A stretch of DNA of 33,004 bases from contig NZ_BSOB01000011.1 of NCBI RefSeq assembly GCF_030160295.1, forward strand, positions 1-33,004, in the 5' to 3' direction. Below, in pieces: positions 1-7,064 of the stretch; the first letter of the stretch is position 1, and every line of letters begins with the position of its first letter. The position numbers were made by a program, and so were the translations under genes. A model generated the notes under the pieces. That model was not told the DNA's origin. It ran no database searches and saw only the letters and a list, made by a program, of their open reading frames with translations. Source of the DNA: Dyella acidisoli. Its GTDB lineage: Bacteria > Pseudomonadota > Gammaproteobacteria > Xanthomonadales > Rhodanobacteraceae.

Positions 1-575
1 TCGCCGTCGCTGGCCACGATCTGGCTGAGCTGGCCGTTGCTGTAGCTGAAGGTGTAGCTCGCGCCGCTGGACGTATCGGTCAGGGCGGTGAGCTGACCGG
101 TAGCATTATACGTTTCTTGAGTGCTGTCGGCCGCATCGGTCCAGGTCCAGGTGGACGATGTCGCGTTCCAGCTCAGGGTATCGACGGCGCCGCTTTGCGC
201 GGTGCTGACGTAGACGCCGAGGGTGGCGTTATAGGTGTAAACAACGCTGGCGCCGTCATCGTCGGTGCGCGTGATCGTGCTGCCGGCGGTGTTGAGCGTG
301 CCGGTGAGACCACTCACGTTACGGCTGAAGCCGTAGCTCCAGCCGTTGCTGCTTAGCTGGCCCAGGCTGTTATAGGTACGCAAGACGTTGAGCGGCAAAC
401 CGTCGAACAGCATCCCTTCGTCGGCGCTTTGCAGGACCAGGTTGCCAGTGGCGGTGTTGACGTAGCTGCGCTGGCCGGCTTGGCCGAGCGAAGGCGAACC
501 GCCTTGCGCGGTACCTAGCTGTGTCAACGACGTATTGCCCAGGCCCAGACCGTTGCCCGTGATCACTGCGACCAT
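1..575 (-). CDS. RHS/YD-repeat protein, N-terminal part (runs off window)
   Basis: The minus strand is open from an ATG at 573-575 to the window edge (about 191 residues). The start is chosen by a GGGAG ribosome site seven bases upstream. The N-terminus MVAVITGNGLGLGN leads into QRSYVNTATGNLVLQ, then a conserved RHS-like segment (LPLNVLRTYNSLGQL) and YD-type repeats with the spacing Y-x3-G-x-L (YNATGQL, YSNGQL). There is no signal peptide. RHS proteins form large beta-shells that enclose a C-terminal toxin; that end lies outside the window. The gene follows fliA on the same strand after a 329-bp gap, with a sigma-28-like promoter in front. Family assignment is firm; cargo and export route cannot be seen. 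Confidence 0.85.
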   Translation of the reverse strand, partial: MVAVITGNGLGLGNTSLTQLGTAQGGSPSLGQAGQRSYVNTATGNLVLQSADEGMLFDGLPLNVLRTYNSLGQLSSNGWSYGFSRNVSGLTGTLNTAGSTITRTDDDGASVVYTYNATLGVYVSTAQSGAVDTLSWNATSSTWTWTDAADSTQETYNATGQLTALTDTSSGASYTFSYSNGQLSQIVASDG

Positions 576-635
576 TGTGGTGCTCCCGAGAGAAAAACCA
601 CGACCGCCACCGCGGCGATCGTTTTGCGGGAGTAC

Positions 636-662
636 TAATCTGGGATTTCGCGAAAAAGTTTA
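636..662 (-). promoter_or_regulatory. Sigma-28 (FliA)-like promoter before the RHS gene
   Basis: On the minus strand TAAACTTT (655-662) is followed after 11 bp by CCAGATTA (636-643). This matches the FliA pattern TAAAGTTT-N11-GCCGATAA at 7 of 8 and 5 of 8 positions. Predicted start of transcription is near 629, giving a leader of about 54 nt to the RHS ATG. The block is very similar to a second candidate at 21863-21889, which raises confidence that both are real FliA targets. The -10 is imperfect, so this remains a prediction. Confidence 0.5.
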
Positions 663-750
663 GGGCAAAAAGGCATGACTTATGGCATATGGCCTATCCC
701 GCTTTACTCTGAATCGGGATTGCCATGAAAGTTGCGCGCGCCCTCACGGT

Positions 751-810
751 CGTCATTCCCGCGATGGACATATCAAAGCAAGATGGATTCCCGCCTTCGC
801 GGGAATGACG
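751..810. repeat. REP-like hairpin repeat, shortened dimer
   Basis: CGTCATTCCCGCG is followed by AAGCAAGATGGATTCCCGC and ends in GCGGGAATGACG. The right half forms the usual hairpin; the left half lost its returning strand compared with the full dimer at 13898-13976. It is intergenic between the RHS gene and fliA, where together with the repeat at 884-909 it fills most of the gap. Confidence 0.75.
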
Positions 811-883
811 GCCTTCTGCGCAATTTTTGCCATGGTGGCACCGACGACACCGAATGATCATTAGGGTGGGAGCGCGATGGCAA

Positions 884-909
884 CGTTGGGGTATGCATCC
901 CAATCTACG
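884..909. repeat. Short palindromic repeat (GTTGGGGT...CTACG family) at the fliA stop
   Basis: The block CGTTGGGGTATGCATCCCAA followed by TCTACG contains the inverted repeat TTGGG/CCCAA and resembles the element at 14071-14097. It includes the fliA stop codon (905-907). It could act as a weak 3' hairpin for the operon, but no T-run follows, so a terminator is not called. Confidence 0.5.
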
Positions 910-1609
910 CAGACTCCGCCATCACCCGCTCACGCAGGCAACATCGCAACCGCTCCAAGGCGCTTTTATGCAGCTGAGAAATCCGCCCCTTGGTCACGCC
1001 TAGCCGCTTGGCAACTTCCACGAAGGGAAGCTGGTGGTAGTAATGCATCACCACCACTGCCCGCTCACGCTCGGAAAGTTGATCCAGGCTTTCCGACACG
1101 GCCGCACTCAGTTCCGCCTTTTCGAGTTCTGCGTAAGCGTCCGCAGGCTGCATGCGGCCCGGCATGGATTGCGTATCCAGCAGGAAGCCAAGTCCCAAGC
1201 CAACGGTTGTGGCGATGAAATCTTCCAGTGGATCGCCGTTGCCGTCGCTGAGCGATTCGACTCGCTCCTTGGCTGCTTCTGCATGCTGGACCATGTCATA
1301 ACGCAGCCCTAAGTGGAGACTGCGCAATACACGCAAGCCATCGAATACTGCCCCGCGCACGCGCAACCGTGCGTAAGGCTGGAAAGCTATGCCGCGCGTC
1401 GGATCGAAACGTTCGATTGCTTCCATCAAACCAAGCAGGGCGTTCTGCACGCAATCGTGCCAGGCGTCGTGCATCAAATACACGCGCAGATAGACATCGC
1501 GCGCAATCACCCGCGCCCACGGGGAGTAATGGATGATCAGCGCATCCCGCGCAGCCGTGCTGCGCTCCTGTTGCCAGTGCACCCACAGGATGTGCTCGTC
1601 GCTGTCCAC
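905..1609 (-). CDS. fliA: RNA polymerase sigma-28 factor FliA
   Basis: A 234-aa sigma factor for late flagellar promoters. Region 2 lies near residues 50-95 (LMEAIERFDPTRGIAFQPYA, then RGAVFDGLR, the FliA-type region 2.4/3 signature). Region 4 is near residues 175-225 (LSERERAVVVMHYYHQ, then an HTH with VTKGRISQLHKSAL). Length is normal for FliA. The start is GTG at 1607-1609, 17 bp after the fliP stop; the ATG at 1624-1626 is in another frame. It is the last gene of the operon, so sigma-28 is made only when the whole basal-body transcript is completed. No flgM anti-sigma gene is seen. Two sigma-28-like promoters occur in this window. Confidence 0.93.
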   Translation of the reverse strand: MDSDEHILWVHWQQERSTAARDALIIHYSPWARVIARDVYLRVYLMHDAWHDCVQNALLGLMEAIERFDPTRGIAFQPYARLRVRGAVFDGLRVLRSLHLGLRYDMVQHAEAAKERVESLSDGNGDPLEDFIATTVGLGLGFLLDTQSMPGRMQPADAYAELEKAELSAAVSESLDQLSERERAVVVMHYYHQLPFVEVAKRLGVTKGRISQLHKSALERLRCCLRERVMAESA

Positions 1610-1626
1610 GTGGAGCGCCCTGGCAT

Positions 1627-2373
1627 TCAGATGTGATATCCGCTCAGCAAGGCTTGGGCTAGCAGTGTCCAGCCGTTGATCAATAGGAACAGCAGAATCT
1701 TCAACGGCAAGCTGATCGTGGTCGGCGGAAGCATAATCATGCCGAGTGCCATCAAGATCGCGGCCACTACCAGGTCTATAAGCAGGAACGGCAAAAAGAT
1801 TACGAAGCCGATCTGGAACGCGGTGCGCAGTTCACTCAGCATAAACGCGGGGATGAGCTGCAAGGCGCCGACATCCTGCACAGACTTCGGTGGCGGAACC
1901 TTGGCCATACGCACAACGGCGAGCAAATCGTCTTCACGCGTCTGGCGAATCATGAAGAGTTTGAATGGCTCGAAAGCGCGGGTGGCGGCTTCCTGCATCG
2001 GCACTTCATGACGGAGATAAGGATCCAGCCCGCTTTGCTTCGCGCTTTGGAATACGGGACTCATCGAAAACAATGTCAGGAACATTGCCAGCGTAAGCAG
2101 CACGCTATTGGGTGGCGTCTGCTGCAGGCCCAGAGCGCTACGCACCAACGATAACACCACGATGATGCGCGTGAACGAAGTTAGCGCGATCACCATCAGT
2201 GGAATGAACGACAACAGCGACAACAGCAAGAACGAACGCAGAATGGGCGAATAGTCTTCGCCTGAAGCGCGCGCAATGGCGTCCTGAATGGGATCGGCAC
2301 ACCATCCAGCCACAGGCAGCAACAGTCCCGCCGCCAGCAACATCGCCACGAAACATACTTTGCCGCGCATCAT
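1627..2373 (-). CDS. fliP: Flagellar type III export gate protein FliP
   Basis: A 248-aa inner-membrane export-gate subunit that assembles with FliQ and FliR. It has a cleavable signal peptide (residues 1-25, ending GWCA) and about four membrane segments. Family signatures include FLLLSLLSFIPLMVIALTSF, TRIIVVLSLVRSALGLQQ-PPN and the C-terminal MLPPTTISLPLKILLF. The ATG at 2371-2373 overlaps the fliO stop as ATGA. The length is typical. Confidence 0.97.
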   Translation of the reverse strand: MMRGKVCFVAMLLAAGLLLPVAGWCADPIQDAIARASGEDYSPILRSFLLLSLLSFIPLMVIALTSFTRIIVVLSLVRSALGLQQTPPNSVLLTLAMFLTLFSMSPVFQSAKQSGLDPYLRHEVPMQEAATRAFEPFKLFMIRQTREDDLLAVVRMAKVPPPKSVQDVGALQLIPAFMLSELRTAFQIGFVIFLPFLLIDLVVAAILMALGMIMLPPTTISLPLKILLFLLINGWTLLAQALLSGYHI

Positions 2374-2738
2374 GACGTTTCCCCGCCACTATCGTGCTGA
2401 AGCGCAATCGGTGTGACCGTTGTGCTGATACCGCGGCTGCTCTCCACCACCAAGTAGGCGTGTCCCTGGTAACTCAGTACATGCGCCGTTGTTCCTATGC
2501 TGAGGCGACGCGACGACTTCACCTCAATCCCTTCCGACGAAACAGGAGAACGAGAGGTATTCGACCAAGTGATCCATCCTCGCCGACGGACGAATAGCAG
2601 CGCAGCGATCAGCAAACCCATCAGGCACAGCGTGATCAGCAGCGCCAGGGCAAACGTCCCCATCGAGACGGGCGCATCGGTGCGATAAGGAATGGCGGCA
2701 GGCACCATCCAAGCAAGTTGGAAGTACGACAGGCTCAC
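2370..2738 (-). CDS. fliO: Flagellar export-gate assembly protein FliO
   Basis: A 122-aa protein with one central membrane helix (about residues 28-50, FALALLITLCLMGLLIAALL) and a small cytoplasmic beta domain (VKSSRRLSIGTTAHVLSYQG, HAYLVVESSRG) typical of FliO, which helps FliP assemble. It overlaps fliP downstream (ATGA) and fliN upstream (ATGA), in the usual fliN-fliO-fliP order. FliO is poorly conserved, so topology and position support the call. Confidence 0.88.
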   Translation of the reverse strand: MSLSYFQLAWMVPAAIPYRTDAPVSMGTFALALLITLCLMGLLIAALLFVRRRGWITWSNTSRSPVSSEGIEVKSSRRLSIGTTAHVLSYQGHAYLVVESSRGISTTVTPIALQHDSGGETS

Positions 2739-3040
2739 AGAATCTCGGTAACCTTCAGGCCGAAATGATCGCCCACCGCCATCAGCTGGCCGCGTGCGAT
2801 GGACTTGCCGTCCAGCTGCAAAGTGACCGGTGCATCCAGATGTGCGTCCAGCGCGACAGAGTCACCTTTGCCTAAATTGAAGAGCTTTTCGACACTCATT
2901 TCCGCGGCACCAAGCACCACGTCCAGGCGCACGTTCACATGCCCCAGCATCGATAGATTGCGTTTGATGAGCGGATCACCCACACCGGGTTCGTAAGCGA
3001 CTTCTTCCAATTCGATTGGCGCTACAACGATTTCGTTCAT
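2735..3040 (-). CDS. fliN: Flagellar switch/C-ring protein FliN
   Basis: 101 aa with a SPOA domain at about residues 30-101: LDVVLGAAEMSVEKLFNL, LGKGDSVALDAHLDAPVTL, RGQLMAVGDHFGLKVTEIL. FliN forms the base of the C-ring and docks the FliH-FliI export ATPase. The ATG at 3038-3040 is chosen because the open frame further upstream only translates a REP-like repeat. It is the least altered of the three switch proteins here. Its stop overlaps the fliO start. Confidence 0.94.
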   Translation of the reverse strand: MNEIVVAPIELEEVAYEPGVGDPLIKRNLSMLGHVNVRLDVVLGAAEMSVEKLFNLGKGDSVALDAHLDAPVTLQLDGKSIARGQLMAVGDHFGLKVTEIL

Positions 3041-3084
3041 GACTGCCGTTCCTGAAGATGTTGAGATGTCTGTGCTTTCATTGC

Positions 3085-3209
3085 CGTCATTCCGGCGAAA
3101 GCGGGCACGCGGAGAGAGCACGTGGACGTGCTCGACTTTGAGGAGCGAGGAATCCATCTTCGCTTCTGCATCAGAGCAAATGGATTCCCGCTTTTGCGGG
3201 AATGACGGC
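3085..3209. repeat. REP-like dimer between fliN and fliM, carrying a palindromic insertion
   Basis: The dimer begins CGTCATTCCGGCGAAAGCGGG and ends GGATTCCCGCTTTTGCGGGAATGACG. Compared with 13898-13976 it has about 45 extra bases in the middle, including the perfect 8-bp inverted repeat GAGCACGT-GG-ACGTGCTC at 3116-3133. It fills nearly the whole fliM-fliN gap and may form hairpins in the mRNA. Confidence 0.75.
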
Positions 3210-3221
3210 CGTGGGGATGAA

Positions 3222-3995
3222 TCACTGCTGTGATTCCTGATGGTTGCCGTCGAGCACGACAGCACGTTGCTCGCCCGACCGCCGCAGATAACCCGCAGCC
3301 ACAGCGCCGTGTCCTTGCACGTGAACCTGCAAGGGTTCATCCAATTTGCGATCGCCGATCAATACTTCGCCAACGCTGAGATCGGACAAGTGCGCGAGGT
3401 CGATCGAGCCGAAGTCCATGACTGCCTGCACTGTCAACGGCGCTTTCTGGATCGCAGCTAGGCGGGAAACCAAACGTGTGTCCTTGGTGGCTGCTGGCGG
3501 TGCCAATCGATCGGCCAGGTTGCGATCGATCGCCAGTCCTAACTGCAGACGCCCGATCGTTGCGGTAACACGACATGCACCAAGCCGTGCATGCTCAACG
3601 CTCAGTGGCGCGTTTTCTTTTAAAAGCTGGGCCGGTTTGTTTACACCTGCGCGACGGTGGATACGCACGGCTAGATCATGCAATGCGTCTTCACCTACTC
3701 GCTGCGCAAGCTCTATATCCGCATCGGTCGTGACTCCGACCAAAAAGCGTCCAATGGCATCAACGTCTCTTCCCCCGGTGTAAACCGCGAGCGTTCCTGC
3801 ATCACTGGTCGATAACCAGGGCTTGTTTCGCTTGTCCGGGGCACCGTCCTTGTCGTCGGCATGCACTTCGATCGTGCCGTCGGCCGCGCCGATCCACCAG
3901 CCACGCGCCCAATCGTCCACCAACCCTGCAAGCAAGGTGTGCAGGGTGCTATGGCGAGTCTCGCCAAGCCAGCCAAAGCGAACATCCTGTGTCAT
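3222..3995 (-). CDS. fliM: Short FliM-like switch protein (SPOA domain)
   Basis: 257 aa, clearly shorter than the roughly 330 aa of usual FliM. The C-terminal third (about residues 175-250) is a SPOA-like domain: LVSRLAAIQKAPLTVQAV, FGSIDLAHLSDLSVGEVLIG, then QVHVQGHGAVAAGYLRR. The N-terminal EIDxLL-type motif by which FliM binds phospho-CheY is missing; the protein starts MTQDVRFGWLGETRHS. The middle domain is hard to align with classical FliM and looks nearer in size to SctQ/HrcQ-type proteins. The ATG at 3993-3995 follows a GGGAG site inside the end of flgE (stop 3999-4001). Position between flgE and fliN supports a C-ring role; chemotactic switching seems unlikely. Confidence 0.72.
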   Translation of the reverse strand: MTQDVRFGWLGETRHSTLHTLLAGLVDDWARGWWIGAADGTIEVHADDKDGAPDKRNKPWLSTSDAGTLAVYTGGRDVDAIGRFLVGVTTDADIELAQRVGEDALHDLAVRIHRRAGVNKPAQLLKENAPLSVEHARLGACRVTATIGRLQLGLAIDRNLADRLAPPAATKDTRLVSRLAAIQKAPLTVQAVMDFGSIDLAHLSDLSVGEVLIGDRKLDEPLQVHVQGHGAVAAGYLRRSGEQRAVVLDGNHQESQQ

Positions 3996-3998
3996 GGA

Positions 3999-5198
3999 TC
4001 AGCTCCCGCGCGTGCTGTCGTAGAGTTGCTGCAGCATGTCGCTGGAAACGGTCATCACGCGCGAGCTGGCCTGATAGCCACGCTGCAGCACGATCATGTC
4101 CGCAAGCTCCTTGGTCAGATCCACATTGGACATTTCCAGGCTGCTTCCATCGATCTTGCCGAAGATATCCGTGCCCGGACGCCCGATCTGCGCAGTCTGA
4201 GTTTGTGGAGGCAAATACAGATTGCCCTGAATCTCCGTCATCGACCCCTCGTCCGGAAACGATGCAAGCGCCAACTGTGGGCCCGCGTGCGTCGAGCCAT
4301 CGGCATAGGTCAATTGCAGCACACCGTTAGTATCGAACGACTCGGACGAAATGCCGATCACACCGTGGCCGTCCTGCACCTTGGCGGCAAGGCTCGTGGG
4401 TTCACCAGAAATTCCGGTGGCCCCGCTCAAGCTGCCGGGTGTACCGAAATTAAAAGCGATGCTCTGCGATTTACCGCCGAGATTGGCGGTCATGGTCACC
4501 TGATTGGCACCAGCTTCCGGTGCTCCGGTCTGATCGAAAGTCACTTGGCCGCTACCGAGCGTAGCGCCGCTGCTGTCGGTAATGGCGACATTCCATGTCG
4601 ATGAACCTGATGTAGTAGGCGTCGTCGAGCTGCTGGCCACGGTCAGCGTCATCGTAAGCGTATGCGCCGTACCCAGTGCGTCGTAGACCGTGATGTTGCT
4701 AATCGTGTCTGGCGAACTGCTGGTCGAACTGGTGCTGAAGATATTGCCTACCATGTTCACCGTGGTAGTCGCTACTGCTGGCAGCGTCTTCAAACTGCTG
4801 ATGTCAATGTTGCCGAAGCTGCCCGTAGGGCTGTAGCCCTGCACCAAGTATTTGTTGACTGAATCTTCCAACTGACCGGAAGCGTTGAAGTCGAACTGCC
4901 CAGAACGGGTGTAGTAAAGATTGCCCTGTGGATCTTTGAGGATGAACAACCCCTCGCCCTGGATGGCGACATCCGTACTGGTACTGGTCTGCTCGATTTG
5001 ACCTTGGCTGGTATCCGCGCCGGTGCCGGCAATCTTGGTGCCATCATCGTCCAAGACGTTTTCAAAGAATGAATCGCTGCCGCGGAAACCCGGGGTATTC
5101 ATATTGCTGATGTTGTTGCTGATGGTGTCCAGGCTTTGGGAGAAACCGAACAACCCCGACACGCTGTTGTACAACGCTTGCATGATGCCGCTTGTCAT
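3999..5198 (-). CDS. flgE: Flagellar hook protein FlgE
   Basis: 399 aa. The N-terminal rod/hook signature is intact: MQALYNSVSGLFGFSQSLD, ISNNISNMNTPGFRGSDSFF. The domain ALYYTRSGQFDFNASGQL type (here GNLYYTRSGQFDFNASGQL) follows, then a Ser/Thr-rich variable region at about residues 145-260, and the C-terminal coiled-coil region ELADMIVLQRGYQASSRVM. The ATG at 5196-5198 is chosen over an upstream ATG because AGGAG lies seven bases before it. FlgE polymerises into the hook, capped by FlgD. Confidence 0.96.
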   Translation of the reverse strand: MTSGIMQALYNSVSGLFGFSQSLDTISNNISNMNTPGFRGSDSFFENVLDDDGTKIAGTGADTSQGQIEQTSTSTDVAIQGEGLFILKDPQGNLYYTRSGQFDFNASGQLEDSVNKYLVQGYSPTGSFGNIDISSLKTLPAVATTTVNMVGNIFSTSSTSSSPDTISNITVYDALGTAHTLTMTLTVASSSTTPTTSGSSTWNVAITDSSGATLGSGQVTFDQTGAPEAGANQVTMTANLGGKSQSIAFNFGTPGSLSGATGISGEPTSLAAKVQDGHGVIGISSESFDTNGVLQLTYADGSTHAGPQLALASFPDEGSMTEIQGNLYLPPQTQTAQIGRPGTDIFGKIDGSSLEMSNVDLTKELADMIVLQRGYQASSRVMTVSSDMLQQLYDSTRGS

Positions 5199-5279
5199 GT
5201 AGTTCTCCTTATCGGGGTTGCAAAACATCTCTCCACTCAGGAGAGGCATGGATATTTAGAGGCTTACATCCCCTCAGGA

Positions 5280-5307
5280 CGTCATTCCCGCTTTCGCGGG
5301 AATGACG
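5280..5307. repeat. Single REP-like hairpin between flgD and flgE
   Basis: CGTCATTCCCGC and GCGGGAATGACG form a perfect 12-bp stem around a TTTC loop. It lies alone in the 147-bp gap between flgD and flgE and could stabilise or attenuate the mRNA there. It has no trailing T-run, so it is not called a terminator. Confidence 0.85.
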
Positions 5308-5345
5308 GCGAAGAGGGTGCCGCTGATTCAAGACCGTCGTCATTC

Positions 5346-5765
5346 TCACGGCGTCACGAGCGTGACTTGCGAGAGATTGACGTTGGTCAGCACACTGCCG
5401 GTGGACGGCGTAACCGTGAGCTGCACACCGTTGGTGCTGTACTGAACCCCGGTTACCTTGCCGGTGGTCGTCGAACCGTCGGCGTTGCTTACTTGAACGG
5501 TATGCGACAGCAAGGCTATCGTCTGATCGGATGAATCGAGTGTCGCCAGGTTGTTGATACCGGTAACTTCTTCGCTCTGCTGCTCGATACCGACGAACTG
5601 CGCGAGCTGGGTAAGAAACTGGCTGTTGTCCAGCGGCTGCATCGGATCCTGAAATTGCAGCTCGCTCACGAAGAGCTGGATGAAATCCTGTTCATTGATG
5701 CCTGCATTGGGCAACGACGTGGGGTTCGTCGAGCTCAAGGTGCTACCGATCGCTTCCACCGACAT
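5346..5765 (-). CDS. flgD: Hook-cap protein FlgD (short form)
   Basis: 139 aa, against roughly 220-230 aa for enterobacterial FlgD. The conserved N-terminal core is clear at residues 22-70: NEQDFIQLFVSELQFQDPMQ, PLDNSQFLTQLAQFVGIEQQ. A short beta-rich C-terminus follows (LLSHTVQVSNADG, TGKVTGVQYSTNGVQLTV) with little room for the full tudor/FnIII pair. FlgD caps the growing hook and guides FlgE assembly. Start is the ATG at 5763-5765 after GAGGAG. It lies between the fliK-like gene and flgE. Confidence 0.93.
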   Translation of the reverse strand: MSVEAIGSTLSSTNPTSLPNAGINEQDFIQLFVSELQFQDPMQPLDNSQFLTQLAQFVGIEQQSEEVTGINNLATLDSSDQTIALLSHTVQVSNADGSTTTGKVTGVQYSTNGVQLTVTPSTGSVLTNVNLSQVTLVTP

Positions 5766-5775
5766 TGCGTGCTCC

Positions 5776-6618
5776 TCAACTGATGCTGGGCGAAGTCCAT
5801 ACTTCGCGGCCGTTCAACATGATCCTGCTCAGAACCACGCCCTTTTCCTTTGCGTCGCTCAGAACAAGCCGAATGAGATGAGATGCCTCGGCATCTCCAA
5901 GACGAAAATCGCGCAGCCACGCCACGCTGCTGCCGTCGCGCTGACGGGTAAAACGCAGCGAGCGCTCGGGCCAAAAACCTGTTGCGGAAGCATCCGTCAC
6001 CGCAGGCTCCACTGCATTGGCCGGTGTCGTATCGTCCAGCGTGACTGACTGTTGTGCCTTGGGTAGAACGTCGAGCTGAGCGGCTGTGACCGATTCCTCA
6101 GCTGCCTCGGGGAGTGACGCGGCCATGACACTCGCCGGCGTCTTGCTCACAGCTTCCGCTTCGGTCGTTGTGAGAGTCTGATCAGCCTGCTTTGCGTCCC
6201 GCGGGTCGGACTGCCCGTCAGCCGTCGATAGTTCGGAAAGATAGGCCTGGGCCATCGCATGCCAGCCGAAAATTCTTGTTTCCAACAAGGTTTCCGTTAC
6301 ACCAATCGGGGCGACTGCGACGTGCTCTTCCGCATTAGCCAGTTGAGCGACGACGGTTGGCAGTTCCACCTGCGGCAAGGTTTTATCCACGTTGGAAACT
6401 GGTTCTGCCTGCACAGGTTCGAACGTCTGATCCTGCTCGAATCCATTGTAGTTCGCTGCCTTTTCATCGCTCTGCGCGCCATGGCCCTGCGCGGGCTGTT
6501 TGGCCTGTGCAGGATGCTTTGCTAATTCGTGAGCAAAGTCTTGAGCAGGTGGCGGACCAGCATGATCTTGCTGGGAACGCAGGATGGAAGCGTCGATCAC
6601 ACTGAAGATCGTCGTCAT
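5776..6618 (-). CDS. FliK-like hook-length control protein (mostly by position)
   Basis: 280 aa, lying between fliJ and flgD where fliK normally sits. Its start overlaps the fliJ stop (ATGA at 6615-6618). Residues 1-190 are low-complexity, rich in Ala, Gln, Glu and Thr, as in FliK ruler regions. The C-terminal 70 residues form a compact domain (ERSLRFTRQRDGSSVAWLRD, HLIRLVLSDAKEKGV). The usual FliK C-terminal signature around L-P-x-x-L-G is not visible. The call rests on position, size and composition; it might measure the hook or switch export specificity by a diverged C-domain. Confidence 0.55.
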   Translation of the reverse strand: MTTIFSVIDASILRSQQDHAGPPPAQDFAHELAKHPAQAKQPAQGHGAQSDEKAANYNGFEQDQTFEPVQAEPVSNVDKTLPQVELPTVVAQLANAEEHVAVAPIGVTETLLETRIFGWHAMAQAYLSELSTADGQSDPRDAKQADQTLTTTEAEAVSKTPASVMAASLPEAAEESVTAAQLDVLPKAQQSVTLDDTTPANAVEPAVTDASATGFWPERSLRFTRQRDGSSVAWLRDFRLGDAEASHLIRLVLSDAKEKGVVLSRIMLNGREVWTSPSIS

Positions 6619-7064
6619 GGCTCTCCCCTGCTTTCCAGCCACAGCTCGATGCCTTCTTCCAACGCCTTGGCAGCGCGACCATGGGCAAGTGCAAGACGCA
6701 CATCGTCGAGATGTTCGTGAACGCGTTCGCGATGACGTTTGGCCAAGACGTTCTCGGATGCTTTCTCGATGCGTTCGTCGGACGCCTGCTCAAGTTCATC
6801 GCTGGCATGCTGCAAGGTATTCGTCAAAGCGGACGAAAGATGCGTAAGCAATTCGTACCGTGCCAGATCAACGTATCGGCCATCGGCGATACATACCTGG
6901 CTGGCGAGCGATACCTCTTGCCTTGCCGTTTCGATGGTTTCCACTTGGTGCCGAGCAGCATCTTCCTTGTCCACAGCGTCCGCCAGCGCCATTTGGGCAC
7001 GTAGCTCCTTGACCCGGGCGATTCGCAGGGCCACTTCATACGCATGTTGTTTGCGCGTGCTCAT
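6615..7064 (-). CDS. fliJ: Flagellar export chaperone/ATPase stalk FliJ
   Basis: 149 aa, almost wholly alpha-helical coiled coil with charged heptads (RIARVKELRAQMALADAVDK, then HASDELEQASDERIEKASEN), matching FliJ in size and pattern. FliJ inserts into the FliI hexamer and links it to FlhA. It overlaps the fliI stop and the fliK-like start (ATGA at both ends). Sequence identity in FliJ is low, so location directly after fliI carries much weight. Confidence 0.88.
   Translation of the reverse strand: MSTRKQHAYEVALRIARVKELRAQMALADAVDKEDAARHQVETIETARQEVSLASQVCIADGRYVDLARYELLTHLSSALTNTLQHASDELEQASDERIEKASENVLAKRHRERVHEHLDDVRLALAHGRAAKALEEGIELWLESRGEP

Noticed and set aside
3041-3340. N-terminal extension of fliN
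   Set aside because: It only translates the REP-like repeat and the end of fliM; the ATG at 3038-3040 gives a normal FliN.
3861-4604. Long plus-strand open frame opposite fliM/flgE
   Set aside because: Shadow of the well-supported minus-strand genes; no ribosome site and arginine/histidine-rich nonsense composition.
5199-5212. CCCGATAAGG before flgE as a FliA promoter
   Set aside because: It overlaps the flgE ribosome site, and no TAAA-type -35 is present upstream.
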